DNA of 64,000 bases from RYN-230 sp963841695. GTDB taxonomy: Bacteria; Actinomycetota; Actinomycetes; Streptosporangiales; Streptosporangiaceae. The stretch lies in the NCBI GenBank assembly GCA_963841695.1, contig CAWJDQ010000006.1, positions 682,001-746,000 of the forward strand, given 5' to 3'. The stretch's first letter is position 1. Each line of letters begins with the position of its first letter. This document shows, in pieces, positions 16,998 to 24,459 of this stretch. The position numbers and the translations under genes were made by a program. The notes beneath the pieces are model-generated. The model was not told the origin of the DNA and did no database searches. It saw only the letters and a program-made list of their open reading frames with translations.

Positions 16998-18557
16998 TTA
17001 GTGGGCGTCCGCGGCTGGCGCGGCGGGCATCCGCGGCCCCGGCTCCAGCGGCGGGGCGCCGACCGCGCAGTTCGTCAGGCATTCCGGCTCCGCCAGCTCC
17101 TCCCCGGGCGACGGCCGGAGCACGTCGTTGCTGACCAGCAGCGCCGATCCCGCCGCGGCCAGCACCAGCAGCCCGGAGCAGATGAGCATGGCCTCGTGGA
17201 ACCCGTGCTCCAGCGCCGCGGGCTGGTGCAGCGCGGCGCCGCTCAGCCCGACCGCGGCGGGCAGCCCCGCCACGGACAGCAGTCCCGCGGCCCGGGCGGT
17301 GGCGTTATTGACCCCGCTGGCCACGCCCGCGTGCCGCTCATCGGCGCTGGCCAGCACCGTAGCGGTCAGCGGGGCCACGGTCATGGACAGGCCCAGCCCG
17401 AACAGCAGCACCGCGGGCAGCACGTCGGCCACGTACGACGTGTGCGGCCCGATCCGGGTCAGCAGCGCCAGCCCGGCCGCCGCGACCAGCAGCCCGCCGG
17501 TCATCAGCCACCGCGGCCCGAAGCGCTGGGCCAGCGCGCCGGCCCGCGACGACAGCAGCAGCATGGCCGCGGTCGAGGGCAGCAGCGAAATCCCGGCCTG
17601 CAGCGGCGTGAAGCCCGCGACCACCTGGAGACTGAGCACGAGCAGGAAGAACACCGCGCCCATCGCCCCGTACACCACGAACGTGATCAGGTTGATGGCG
17701 GTGAACTGCCGGGACGAGAAGATTCCCAGGGGCAGCATCGGCGGGACCCGCTCCGGGTGGCGGCCGCGCCGCCGTTCCAGCAGGACGAACGCGGCGCCTG
17801 CGGCCACGCCCAGGAGGGCGGGCACCAGGGAGGCGAGGAGGGAGGCGGACGGCGCCTCGATCAGGCCGTCGGTGATGCCGGCCAGCGCCAGCGCGGCGAG
17901 CACCGCTCCGGAGATGTCGAACCGGCCCTGGGCGGTGGGGTCCCGGCTCTCCGGGACGTGCCGCATGGTCACCAGCAGCACGGCCGCGGCGAGCGGCAGG
18001 TTAAGCAGGAAGATCCAGCGCCAGCCGACCGAGCCCACGATCCAGCCGCCGAGGAACGGGCCGATCGCGCCGGCCACGCCGCCCAGCCCGGACCAGGCGC
18101 CGATGGCCCGCGGCCGGTCGTCCTCGGCGAAGGTGGACTGGATGATGGCCAGCGAGCCCGGGGTGAGCAGCGCCCCGCCGATGCCCTGCAGCGCCCGGGC
18201 CGCGATCAGCACGCCGATGCCGGGGGCCAGCCCGCACACCGCGGACGAGAGCGCGAACCAGATCACGCCGATGAGGAACACGCGGCGGCGGCCGAACCGG
18301 TCGCCGAGCGCCCCGCCGAGCAGGATCAGCCCGGCCAGGGTGAGGGTATAGGCGGTCACCACCCACTGCAGGCCGGTCAGCGAGGTGTGCAGTTCCCGGC
18401 CGATGGTCGGCAGGGCCACGTTGACCACCGTGGAATCGAGCATGGCCATGCTCGACCCGAGCACGGTGGCCGTGATGATCCACCGTCCGCGGGGCTGGCC
18501 CACCCGGATCTGGCCGGCTACCTGGGCAGGCGGGGGGGTCCCGGGCCGTCCGCTCAC
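16998..18557 (-). CDS. DHA2-family (EmrB/QacA-type) MFS exporter
   Basis: A 519-aa, 14-segment drug:H+ antiporter. The hallmark motif C-type region MLDSTVVNVALPTIGREL occurs in the first membrane segment, GDRFGRRRVFLIG is motif A in the 2-3 loop, and GGALLTPGSLAIIQ follows. It probably exports hydrophobic or cationic toxic compounds; the substrate is not predictable. The GTG start follows the stop of the DUF1697 gene by 2 bp, so the two form an operon. The C-terminus has a short acidic/Pro-rich tail. Confidence 0.9.
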   Translation of the reverse strand: MSGRPGTPPPAQVAGQIRVGQPRGRWIITATVLGSSMAMLDSTVVNVALPTIGRELHTSLTGLQWVVTAYTLTLAGLILLGGALGDRFGRRRVFLIGVIWFALSSAVCGLAPGIGVLIAARALQGIGGALLTPGSLAIIQSTFAEDDRPRAIGAWSGLGGVAGAIGPFLGGWIVGSVGWRWIFLLNLPLAAAVLLVTMRHVPESRDPTAQGRFDISGAVLAALALAGITDGLIEAPSASLLASLVPALLGVAAGAAFVLLERRRGRHPERVPPMLPLGIFSSRQFTAINLITFVVYGAMGAVFFLLVLSLQVVAGFTPLQAGISLLPSTAAMLLLSSRAGALAQRFGPRWLMTGGLLVAAAGLALLTRIGPHTSYVADVLPAVLLFGLGLSMTVAPLTATVLASADERHAGVASGVNNATARAAGLLSVAGLPAAVGLSGAALHQPAALEHGFHEAMLICSGLLVLAAAGSALLVSNDVLRPSPGEELAEPECLTNCAVGAPPLEPGPRMPAAPAADAH

Positions 18558-18559
18558 TA

Positions 18560-19126
18560 TCAGGAACCGCACATGTCGAGCAGCTTGCGGACGGTGGCGG
18601 CGTTGCGGGCCGTGCCCGCCCCTGTCGCCGACATGGGCCGGCCCGCCCGGGTCAGCAGCGTGGCCAGCTCGCTGCGCCCGAAGCCGTCCGGGGTGTGCAG
18701 GAACAGGGCCCGGCCGGCGTACCGGGCCGTGTCCCGGCTGCCCTTCCGCGCGGCCTGGTCCTGGGCCTCGGCCACGCTGGCGATCATCTCCGGGGTGGGC
18801 TCGGCGGGCAGGAACACCACGTGCACGGCCCGGAGGTTGGGCTCGTCCTGATACGGGTTGTCCCGCGCGATCTGGGCCAGGTCCGCCCGGGACAGCACGA
18901 GGACCCGGCACCGTACGCCGGTCCGCTCGGCGATGGCGGCCTCCAGCGCCGCCGCCAGCTTCGCCGTGTCGGTCTCGCCGGTCGTGAAGAGCACGTTGCC
19001 GCTCTGGATATAGGTGGCGACATCCCCGTGCCCGAGCGAGGCGACGACCTCACGCAGGTCGGCCATCGCGACCTTGTTGTGCCCGCCGAGGTTGATGCCG
19101 CGCAACAGGGCAACGTGAGTAGCCAC
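18560..19126 (-). CDS. DUF1697 domain-containing protein
   Basis: A complete 188-aa cytosolic protein. The N-terminus VALLRGINLGGHNKVAMADLR, the ATYIQSGNVLF strand and the C-terminal SATGAGTARNAATVRKLLDM are the signature of the DUF1697 family. No biochemical function is established. The downstream MFS exporter gene starts 2 bp after its stop. The gene is divergent from the NUDIX gene across a 60-70 bp gap. Confidence 0.9.
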   Translation of the reverse strand: MATHVALLRGINLGGHNKVAMADLREVVASLGHGDVATYIQSGNVLFTTGETDTAKLAAALEAAIAERTGVRCRVLVLSRADLAQIARDNPYQDEPNLRAVHVVFLPAEPTPEMIASVAEAQDQAARKGSRDTARYAGRALFLHTPDGFGRSELATLLTRAGRPMSATGAGTARNAATVRKLLDMCGS

Positions 19127-19182
19127 GCCACCACACTAGCGAGCCGGGTACCTGCCCAAATAGTGCAGCACCGGACCGGACC

Positions 19183-19188
19183 TAGAAT
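19183..19188 (+). promoter_or_regulatory. TAGAAT -10 box, probable leaderless promoter of the NUDIX gene
   Basis: TAGAAT lies 7 nt before the GTG at 19196. In actinobacteria a TANNNT hexamer 7-8 nt before a start codon usually marks a leaderless transcript. There is no ribosome-binding site here, which fits. Confidence 0.5.
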
Positions 19189-19195
19189 GCACGGC

Positions 19196-19684
19196 GTGGC
19201 TGAACCCGATAGCACCCAGGACACTCCGCTGCCCGAACGGCACGCGGGCCGGGTGATTCTCCTCGACCCCGCCGACCGGGTGCTGCTGATGCGGTACGAC
19301 GACTCGCTGCCCAACGGCCGCCACTGGACGACACCCGGCGGCGGGCTGAACCCGGGTGAGGACTACGCCGCCGCGGCCGTCCGTGAACTCGCCGAGGAGA
19401 CCGGCTGGACCGATATCCCGCTGCGCCGTGAGGTGCTCCAGCGCAGCCTGACCATGGAGTACGGCGGCCGCCTGGTGCGCCAGCGCGAGCGTCACTACCT
19501 GGCCCGCACCGACCAGCCGGGCCGCGCACTGGGTGATGTGGCGCAGATGCACGCCGCTGACGGGATCGCGGCCTGGCGCTGGTGGACCCTGGCCGAGCTG
19601 GATTCGACCGCCGAGGTGATCTGGCCCGCCGAGCTTGCGGACCTGATCCGGAAGGTCTTGGCTGAGGACCAGGGTGCGGGCTGA
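19196..19684 (+). CDS. NUDIX hydrolase
   Basis: A 162-aa NUDIX-family pyrophosphohydrolase. The NUDIX box is complete: GGGLNPGEDYAAAAVREL, continuing with AEETGW (G-x5-E-x7-REL-x-EE-x-G). It hydrolyses a nucleoside diphosphate linked to another moiety; the substrate cannot be assigned. The GTG at 19196 is preferred because a TAGAAT box sits 7 nt upstream, suggesting a leaderless mRNA. The ATG at 19187 overlaps that box. The PIG-L deacetylase gene follows 38 bp later. Confidence 0.88.
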   Translation: MAEPDSTQDTPLPERHAGRVILLDPADRVLLMRYDDSLPNGRHWTTPGGGLNPGEDYAAAAVRELAEETGWTDIPLRREVLQRSLTMEYGGRLVRQRERHYLARTDQPGRALGDVAQMHAADGIAAWRWWTLAELDSTAEVIWPAELADLIRKVLAEDQGAG

Positions 19685-19722
19685 GCGGTCCGCGGGGCGT
19701 GATCACGGGGAGGACCGGGCCG

Positions 19723-20427
19723 ATGGACCCGATGCCGGAAGACTGGAACCGGGCGCTCGCGGTGGTCGCGCACCCGGACGACCTGGAGTACGGGGCGGCG
19801 GCCGCCGTGGCCCGGTGGACCAGCCAGGGCAAGCACGTCGCGTACCTGCTCGCCACCCGGGGTGAGGCCGGTATCCAGGGGATGGCCCCGGACGTGGTCG
19901 GTCCGCTGCGGGTGGACGAGGAACAGCGCAGTGCCGCCCTGGTCGGTGTGCACGAGGTGCGTTTCCTGGACCACCCGGACGGGCTGCTGGAGTACGGCCT
20001 GGCGCTGCGCCGCGACCTGGCCGCGGTGCTGCGCGAACAGCGTCCCGACGTCGTCATCACCATGAACTTCGACCTGACCTGGGGCGAGAGCGGCATGGTC
20101 AACCACGCCGACCACCGCGCGGTCGGGCTGGCCGTGCTGGACGCGGTCCGGGACGCCGCGAATCCCTGGGTGTTCACCGACGCCGGGCCGGCCTGGGGCG
20201 GCGCCAGCCAGGTGTACGTGGCCGGTGTCGCGGATCCCACCCACTTTGTCGACGTCACCGACACGATCGGCGCGGGGGTCAACTCGCTGCGCGAGCACCA
20301 GGCCTATCTCGACGGCCTGGGCCGTGACTTCGACCCGGACGAGTTCCTCCGGACCATGGCGGGCTACACCGGCCTGGCGGCCGGCTGTGAGTACGCGGTG
20401 GGCCTGCGCCGGTACACGACGGGCTGA
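19723..20427 (+). CDS. PIG-L (LmbE-like) family deacetylase
   Basis: A zinc-dependent N-acetyl-sugar deacetylase-family protein of 234 aa. The metal motif AHPDD is at residues 16-20 and the second ligand set is in HADHRAVG. Actinobacterial members include mycothiol pathway MshB and Mca, but many have unknown substrates; this protein is shorter than MshB and is left unassigned. The ATG at 19723 has GGAGG about 10 nt upstream. The frame is intact. Confidence 0.88.
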   Translation: MDPMPEDWNRALAVVAHPDDLEYGAAAAVARWTSQGKHVAYLLATRGEAGIQGMAPDVVGPLRVDEEQRSAALVGVHEVRFLDHPDGLLEYGLALRRDLAAVLREQRPDVVITMNFDLTWGESGMVNHADHRAVGLAVLDAVRDAANPWVFTDAGPAWGGASQVYVAGVADPTHFVDVTDTIGAGVNSLREHQAYLDGLGRDFDPDEFLRTMAGYTGLAAGCEYAVGLRRYTTG

Positions 20428-20494
20428 GGGGTTTCACCGACCCCGGGTTTGGTAGCTGGAGTACGGTGCGGTAGCCGACCCCCCGGGAGACAGC

Positions 20495-20992
20495 ATGCGC
20501 TATGCGGTACGGGAGAAGCTCTTCTCCATCGGTGACGACTTCTGGATCACCGAAGAGCGGGGCGACAAGGCCTTCCTGGTGAACGGGAAGGTACTGACGC
20601 TGCGGCAGACCGTGCAGATCGAGGACCCCGGCGGGCGCGTGCTGGTGACGGTGCGCAAGAAGCTCGTCGCCATGCACGAGACCATGGAGATCGAGCAGGA
20701 CGGCGCGGTGGCCGCGACCGTGCGCCAGGCCCTCGTCTCGCCGCTGCACCACCGCTCGGTCGTGGACCTGGCCGACGGCAGCCAGCTCGAGGTGGTCGGC
20801 CATGTCCTGGACAAGGAGTTCGAGATCACGGCGGGCGGCCAGGTGCTGGCCCGGATCTCGCGCGCCTGGTTCCGGCTGAGGGATACCTACGGCGTCGATG
20901 TGGCCCCAGGCCAGGACGACGTCCTGGTCCTGGCCATCGCCGTGGCGCTGGACCGGATCCACGAGGACGACGAACAGCGCGCCCGGCAGTAA
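20495..20992 (+). CDS. LURP-one-related (scramblase-like) family protein
   Basis: A complete 165-aa protein that starts MRYAVREKLFSIGDDFWI and has the repeated beta strands of the LURP-one/Tubby-like fold (AFLVNGKVLTLRQTVQIED, VRKKLVAMHETMEIEQDG, YGVDVAPGQDDVLVLAIAVALDRI). Bacterial members are of unknown function; the fold can bind lipid phosphates. GGGAGA precedes the ATG. It is convergent with the DUF3291 gene 10 bp away. Confidence 0.87.
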   Translation: MRYAVREKLFSIGDDFWITEERGDKAFLVNGKVLTLRQTVQIEDPGGRVLVTVRKKLVAMHETMEIEQDGAVAATVRQALVSPLHHRSVVDLADGSQLEVVGHVLDKEFEITAGGQVLARISRAWFRLRDTYGVDVAPGQDDVLVLAIAVALDRIHEDDEQRARQ

Positions 20993-21002
20993 CCGGGCGA
21001 CG

Positions 21003-21512
21003 TCACGCCGGGCAGGCCCAGCCCGCACGCCCAGCCCGCGGTTCGCCGCCACCGCCCGGCGGCGGGAACAGCACCCGGAGGGTGAAGGCCCTGGCGGTCG
21101 GGCCGTGGGCGCGCAGCCGCCGCACCCGGTCCTCCGCGTCGGCCGTGCCCGGCACCGTCCCGCGCGGGATCCACCACAGCGCGGTGTACGCGTCGGTCAT
21201 CCGCTCGAACCACTGCCTGCGCCGGGCCAGCACGGCCCGGTGGGCGTCGGAGTACACGAAGGCGGCGAGCGCCTCCGGTGATAGCCAGACCGACAGGTTG
21301 ACGATGACGCCCGCGCTGCCCGCCTGATCCCATTCGAACGCGCGGACCGCGGTGGCGTTGCCGTCCTCGGTCTGCAGCCGCCAGACGAACCCGGGCGCGG
21401 CGTCCGCCGCCGCGTTGACCGGGTCGAGCGCGGCCACGAAGTCCGCGAGCTGCGGGCTGTCCAGCGGGGCCCGCAGCCGGCCGACGTTCACCTGCGCCAG
21501 CACATGCTCCAC
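21003..21512 (-). CDS. DUF3291 domain-containing protein
   Basis: A 169-aa protein matching the DUF3291 pattern: an N-terminal LAQVNVGRLRAP strand-turn, DPVNAAADAAPGFVWRLQ and a later WWIPRG stretch, suggesting a dimeric alpha-beta barrel (monooxygenase-like) fold. Function unknown. The GTG at 21512 (VEHVLAQVN) is chosen because family similarity starts there. The upstream in-frame region is low-complexity Gly/Pro/Arg. Confidence 0.82.
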   Translation of the reverse strand: MEHVLAQVNVGRLRAPLDSPQLADFVAALDPVNAAADAAPGFVWRLQTEDGNATAVRAFEWDQAGSAGVIVNLSVWLSPEALAAFVYSDAHRAVLARRRQWFERMTDAYTALWWIPRGTVPGTADAEDRVRRLRAHGPTARAFTLRVLFPPPGGGGEPRAGRAGWACPA

Positions 21513-21609
21513 GCGGCCATGATCCCACCCGCGCCTGCCCGTGCCCACCCTCGCCGGTCCCGCCCCCGCCGGTCCCGCCACCGCCTGTCCCCCGGCCCCG
21601 CACGGCCCG

Positions 21610-21651
21610 CCTCTATATGCCTTGACAGTTATATACGCGAGCAGGCATGCT
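21610..21651 (+). promoter_or_regulatory. Probable promoter/operator of the ArsR-SRPBCC operon
   Basis: TTGACA at 21622-21627 is flanked by TATATGC and TTATATA tracts that form a partial inverted repeat in an otherwise very GC-rich region, directly upstream of an ArsR-type gene. These repressors commonly bind such AT-rich dyads at their own promoter. The -10 box is not clear. Confidence 0.4.
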
Positions 21652-21997
21652 AGCGGCCATGAGTATCGTGTTCGAGGTGCTGGCCGAGCCGCGGCGGCGG
21701 CGGATCCTCGACCTGGTCCGGGACGGTGAGCGGTCCGTGGGGGAACTCGTGGACGCGCTGTCGATGAGCCAGCCCGCGGTCTCCAAGCACCTGCGGGTGC
21801 TGCGCGAAGCCGGGCTGGTCGAGGCCCGGGTGGACGAGCAGCGGCGGCTGTACCGGCTCCGGCCCGGGCCGCTGCGCGAACTCGACGCCTGGCTGGCCCC
21901 GTACCGCTGGGCGTGGGACGCGAGCCTGGACCGGCTGGAGGCGCACCTCGCCGCGATGGCCCCCGGTGACACCGACGTTAGTCAGGAGGACAGCTGA
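21647..21997 (+). CDS. ArsR-family transcriptional regulator
   Basis: A 116-aa winged helix-turn-helix repressor: EPRRRRILDLVRDGERSVGELV, then recognition helix SQPAVSKHLRVLREAGLV and the wing VDEQRRLYRL. It lacks the classical metal-binding Cys of the alpha-3 helix, so it belongs to the group paired with SRPBCC proteins rather than to metal sensors. Its stop overlaps the start of the SRPBCC gene by one base (TGATG). It probably represses its own operon. The ATG at 21647 or the one at 21659 could be the start. Confidence 0.87.
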   Translation: MLAAMSIVFEVLAEPRRRRILDLVRDGERSVGELVDALSMSQPAVSKHLRVLREAGLVEARVDEQRRLYRLRPGPLRELDAWLAPYRWAWDASLDRLEAHLAAMAPGDTDVSQEDS

Positions 21998-22509
21998 TGA
22001 AGGGGATCCTGGAGCAGGCTGGCCCGCAGTGGCGGCTGCGCTTCACCCGGGAGCTGGACCACCCCGTGCCGCGGGTCTGGCAGGCGGTCACCGACCCCGC
22101 GCACCTGGCGGCCTGGTTCCCGCAGCGGATCACCGGCGGCTGGCTGGCGGGCAGCCCGCTCACGTTCTCCGACCCGCAGGGCCGCAGCCCGGACTTCGGC
22201 GGCGTGGTGCTGGCCTGCGAACCGCCGTCGCTGCTCGAGTTCCGCTGGGGCCCGGACGTGCTCCGGCTGGAGATCACCGCCCGCGGCGCGGGCTGCACCC
22301 TGACCCTGCTCGACACGTTCGGCGAACTCGGCAAGGCCGCCCGGGACGCCGCGGGGTGGCACGTCTGCCTGGAGGCCCTGGCCAGCCACCTGGACGCGGC
22401 GCCCGGGCCGCCGCGGAACCGATGGGCCGAGGTGCATGACGGCTACGTGAGCTCGCTCGGCCCGGAGGCCTCGGCGATCGGGGTGCCCGCGGGGTACGAG
22501 CCCGGGTAA
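21997..22509 (+). CDS. SRPBCC (AHSA1-type) domain protein
   Basis: A 170-aa START/Bet v1-like fold protein: an LRFTRELDHPVPRVWQAVTD strand and helix, LAAWFPQRITGGW, and the C-terminal helix GWHVCLEALASHLD. It probably binds a hydrophobic ligand. The ATG overlaps the stop of the ArsR-type gene, a very common actinobacterial pair in which the regulator controls the SRPBCC protein. The specific ligand is unknown. Confidence 0.87.
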   Translation: MKGILEQAGPQWRLRFTRELDHPVPRVWQAVTDPAHLAAWFPQRITGGWLAGSPLTFSDPQGRSPDFGGVVLACEPPSLLEFRWGPDVLRLEITARGAGCTLTLLDTFGELGKAARDAAGWHVCLEALASHLDAAPGPPRNRWAEVHDGYVSSLGPEASAIGVPAGYEPG

Positions 22510-22583
22510 TCACTGCCTGCCTGCCGTGGCCCGCCGCCCCACGGCCCGCCCCACTGCCGCCTGCCTCACCACGGGCCGGCGTC

Positions 22584-22589
22584 TAGAGT
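22584..22589 (+). promoter_or_regulatory. TAGAGT -10 box, probable leaderless promoter of the YbaK gene
   Basis: TAGAGT lies 8 nt before the GTG at 22598 and no ribosome site is present. The arrangement matches that of the NUDIX gene at 19183 and suggests a leaderless transcript. Confidence 0.5.
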
Positions 22590-22597
22590 GGCTGACC

Positions 22598-23095
22598 GTG
22601 GCAGGACGTGGCACCCCGGCGACCGCGCTGCTGGCCAGGCAGCGCATCACGCACACCGTGCATGCCTACGAGCATGACCCGCGCCGGGCCGGTTACGGCC
22701 AGGAGGCCAGCGACGTCCTGGGCGTCGCGCCGGAGCGGGTGTTCAAGACGCTGGTCGCCCAGGTGGACGGCGCGCTGACGGTCGGCGTGGTCCCGGTGGG
22801 CAGCCGGCTCGACCTCAAGGCGCTGGCCGCGGCGGCGGGCGGCCGCAAGGCGGCCCTGGCCGACCCGGCCGACGCGGAGCGGGCTACCGGCTATGTGGTC
22901 GGCGGGATCTCCCCCCTCGGGCAGCGCAAACGGCTGCCGGTCGTGGTCGACTCCTCGGCCCTGGGGTTCGGCACCATCTTCTGCAGCGGGGGCCGCCGCG
23001 GGCTGGAGATCGAGATCGCGCCCGGGGACCTGGTCCGGGCGGTGCACGCGACGGTGGCCGGGATCGCCCAGCCCCGTGATCAGGCAGCCCCGTGA
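22598..23095 (+). CDS. YbaK/EbsC-family aminoacyl-tRNA deacylase (probable Cys-tRNA(Pro) deacylase)
   Basis: A 165-aa trans-editing deacylase that clears mischarged tRNA-Pro. The conserved EASDVLGVAPERVFKTLVA, PVGSRLDLKALAAAAGGRKAAL and GYVVGGISPLGQRKRLPVVVD tracts identify the YbaK family (the GGISP loop and catalytic Lys are present). The GTG start at 22598 sits 8 nt after a TAGAGT box. The stop codon lies within a 16-bp tandem repeat (23070-23111), so the C-terminal length may vary between strains. Confidence 0.9.
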   Translation: MAGRGTPATALLARQRITHTVHAYEHDPRRAGYGQEASDVLGVAPERVFKTLVAQVDGALTVGVVPVGSRLDLKALAAAAGGRKAALADPADAERATGYVVGGISPLGQRKRLPVVVDSSALGFGTIFCSGGRRGLEIEIAPGDLVRAVHATVAGIAQPRDQAAP

Positions 23096-23111
23096 TCAGG
23101 CAGCCCCGTGA
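23070..23111. repeat. 16-bp tandem repeat spanning the YbaK stop codon
   Basis: Two perfect copies of AGCCCCGTGATCAGGC (23070-23085, 23086-23101) are followed by a partial third. The stop of the YbaK gene falls in the second copy. The unit is not a multiple of three, so slippage would alter the protein end. Confidence 0.8.
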
Positions 23112-23170
23112 CCGGCGGACGTCTTCCCGGTCCCCCGACGGGCCTGCCGTCGCGGTCGGGTGCGGAGGGC

Positions 23171-23497
23171 TCAGGTCTGGGGCTCATCCGGCGGGGACGG
23201 GAGCACGGTCCCGCCGGTGCGCCAGTACCGGCCGTCGGAGCGGGACAGGAACTCCCCGTCAACGAGGCAGCGGCGCAGCGCCGCATAGTCGGCGTGCAGG
23301 GCGCCGAGGAACAGGCTGACCTGGCGCTCTGAGTAGCGCACGCCCGGCTCGAAGGCCTGGGCGATCGTGTCCAGCAGCAGGTGGCGGCGCGCCTGCCGGG
23401 CCGGCAGGGTCTCGATCCTGCCGTGGCCGGTGAACGCCCGCAGCCGGGGATCGCGAGTCACCGCCTCGAGGACAGCCACCGGGTCAAGCTCGGTCAT
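23171..23497 (-). CDS. DUF2087 domain-containing protein
   Basis: A 108-aa protein. The core YSERQVSLFLGALHADYAALRRCLVDGEFLSRSDGRYWR is the DUF2087 signature, a winged-helix-like module probably involved in nucleic acid binding. The N-terminal 40 residues form a short helical region. It is shorter than two-domain DUF2087 regulators. The ATG at 23497 precedes the family similarity. Function unknown. Confidence 0.82.
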   Translation of the reverse strand: MTELDPVAVLEAVTRDPRLRAFTGHGRIETLPARQARRHLLLDTIAQAFEPGVRYSERQVSLFLGALHADYAALRRCLVDGEFLSRSDGRYWRTGGTVLPSPPDEPQT

Positions 23498-23762
23498 GCC
23501 CGCATTCTGATCCGCCCGGCTGCCCGCCGTCAGTACCCCGTGCCGCCCGGCCGGCGCGCCGCCGCCGCCGACGACACGAGGGCTCTGCGAATTGTGACAG
23601 CCGGAATCGGCCCAGCACGCGTCGCAGCCGACGAGTCGGCGCGTAGAAGCGAGCACGGCCTGGCAGGAGAGGTACTCCAGATGCCATGACCAGACGTCAC
23701 ATACATGCGCTAGAGAATGGGTCGGTTGACCCCGCAGACCTCAGGGGAGAGGTTAGACGTCG

Positions 23763-24236
23763 ATGTCAGAGAATGAATCCCAAGCGACGCTGGTGCCATC
23801 GGGCCCAGTTATTCACGCGTCAGGCGGAACTTTAAACGTCAGTGATACCTCGATGAAGGCTACCGTTGAGTCGGTACTGGAGACCGCCAATCAGATCGGT
23901 GGCTTTTGGAATCAATGGGGCGTGAGTAGCTCACTGTTTACTATGGGCACATTCGTTATCATAGTCACCTTCGTGGCGCACGTAATTGACGCAAAGTTGT
24001 GGGATGACAACTCATTCTTTGGGGCGCTTGCCTTCGCGCTGGCTATCCTTGTTCTTGGGTTCGTTGCCTTTGCGGACAAGCAAAATAGATCGGGCCGGAC
24101 CGGCCAGCAAGCTGTCGAGATATACCAGACCACCGTTGAGGCGAGCCTTGAAGGGCAGCGGATTGCCTCCCAAGAGCGGATGGCTGCTCGCCCAGAACCT
24201 CAGCCAGGGCAGAGGGGCGGCGGGCTGCCGGGATAG
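23763..24236 (+). CDS. Orphan two-helix membrane protein with atypical base composition
   Basis: A 157-aa protein, not recognised. GGGAGAGG precedes the ATG. Residues 1-55 are polar and soluble, with a VIHASGGTLNVSDTS tract. Two hydrophobic segments follow (about 57-76 and 84-104) with a short acidic loop (DAKLWDDNS). The C-terminal 45 residues are charged and Pro/Gln/Gly-rich. Codons use many A/T third positions, quite unlike every neighbour, and the surrounding 23690-24300 is AT-rich, which suggests recent horizontal acquisition. No partner gene is visible, so function cannot be inferred. Confidence 0.7.
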   Translation: MSENESQATLVPSGPVIHASGGTLNVSDTSMKATVESVLETANQIGGFWNQWGVSSSLFTMGTFVIIVTFVAHVIDAKLWDDNSFFGALAFALAILVLGFVAFADKQNRSGRTGQQAVEIYQTTVEASLEGQRIASQERMAARPEPQPGQRGGGLPG

Positions 24237-24313
24237 CCTTCCATGACTATACAAACGGGCGCCACGTAATCAGTGTGACCCTAGCTTCGGAATCCCTCAC
24301 GGCCTGACGGGCT

Positions 24314-24439
24314 GTGCAGGGCCTGCAGAACCTCCGCACGGCGATCAGGTCCACCCTCGGCGAGGACGGCACTCCGGCCCCGGGCGACGAGCCGGCCCGC
24401 CTGGCGGGCTCTGCCGCCCGGCGCGGTGTGATCGGATAG
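24314..24439 (+). pseudogene. Short coding fragment at the right edge of the AT-rich island
   Basis: Forty-one codons with host-like G/C bias read QGLQNLRTAIRSTLGEDG and end at TAG. No ribosome site or recognisable N-terminus is present; a stop lies just upstream. It resembles the 3' end of a host gene cut by insertion of the AT-rich island. It could also be a chance open frame. Confidence 0.3.
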
Positions 24440-24456
24440 CGGTGTGATCGGATAGC
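24425..24456. repeat. Two perfect 16-bp tandem repeats before the LLM gene
   Basis: GGTGTGATCGGATAGC occurs twice in tandem and ends 3 bp before the start codon at 24460, where a ribosome-binding site would be expected. It also contains the stop of the preceding fragment. Confidence 0.8.
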
Positions 24457-24459
24457 GGC

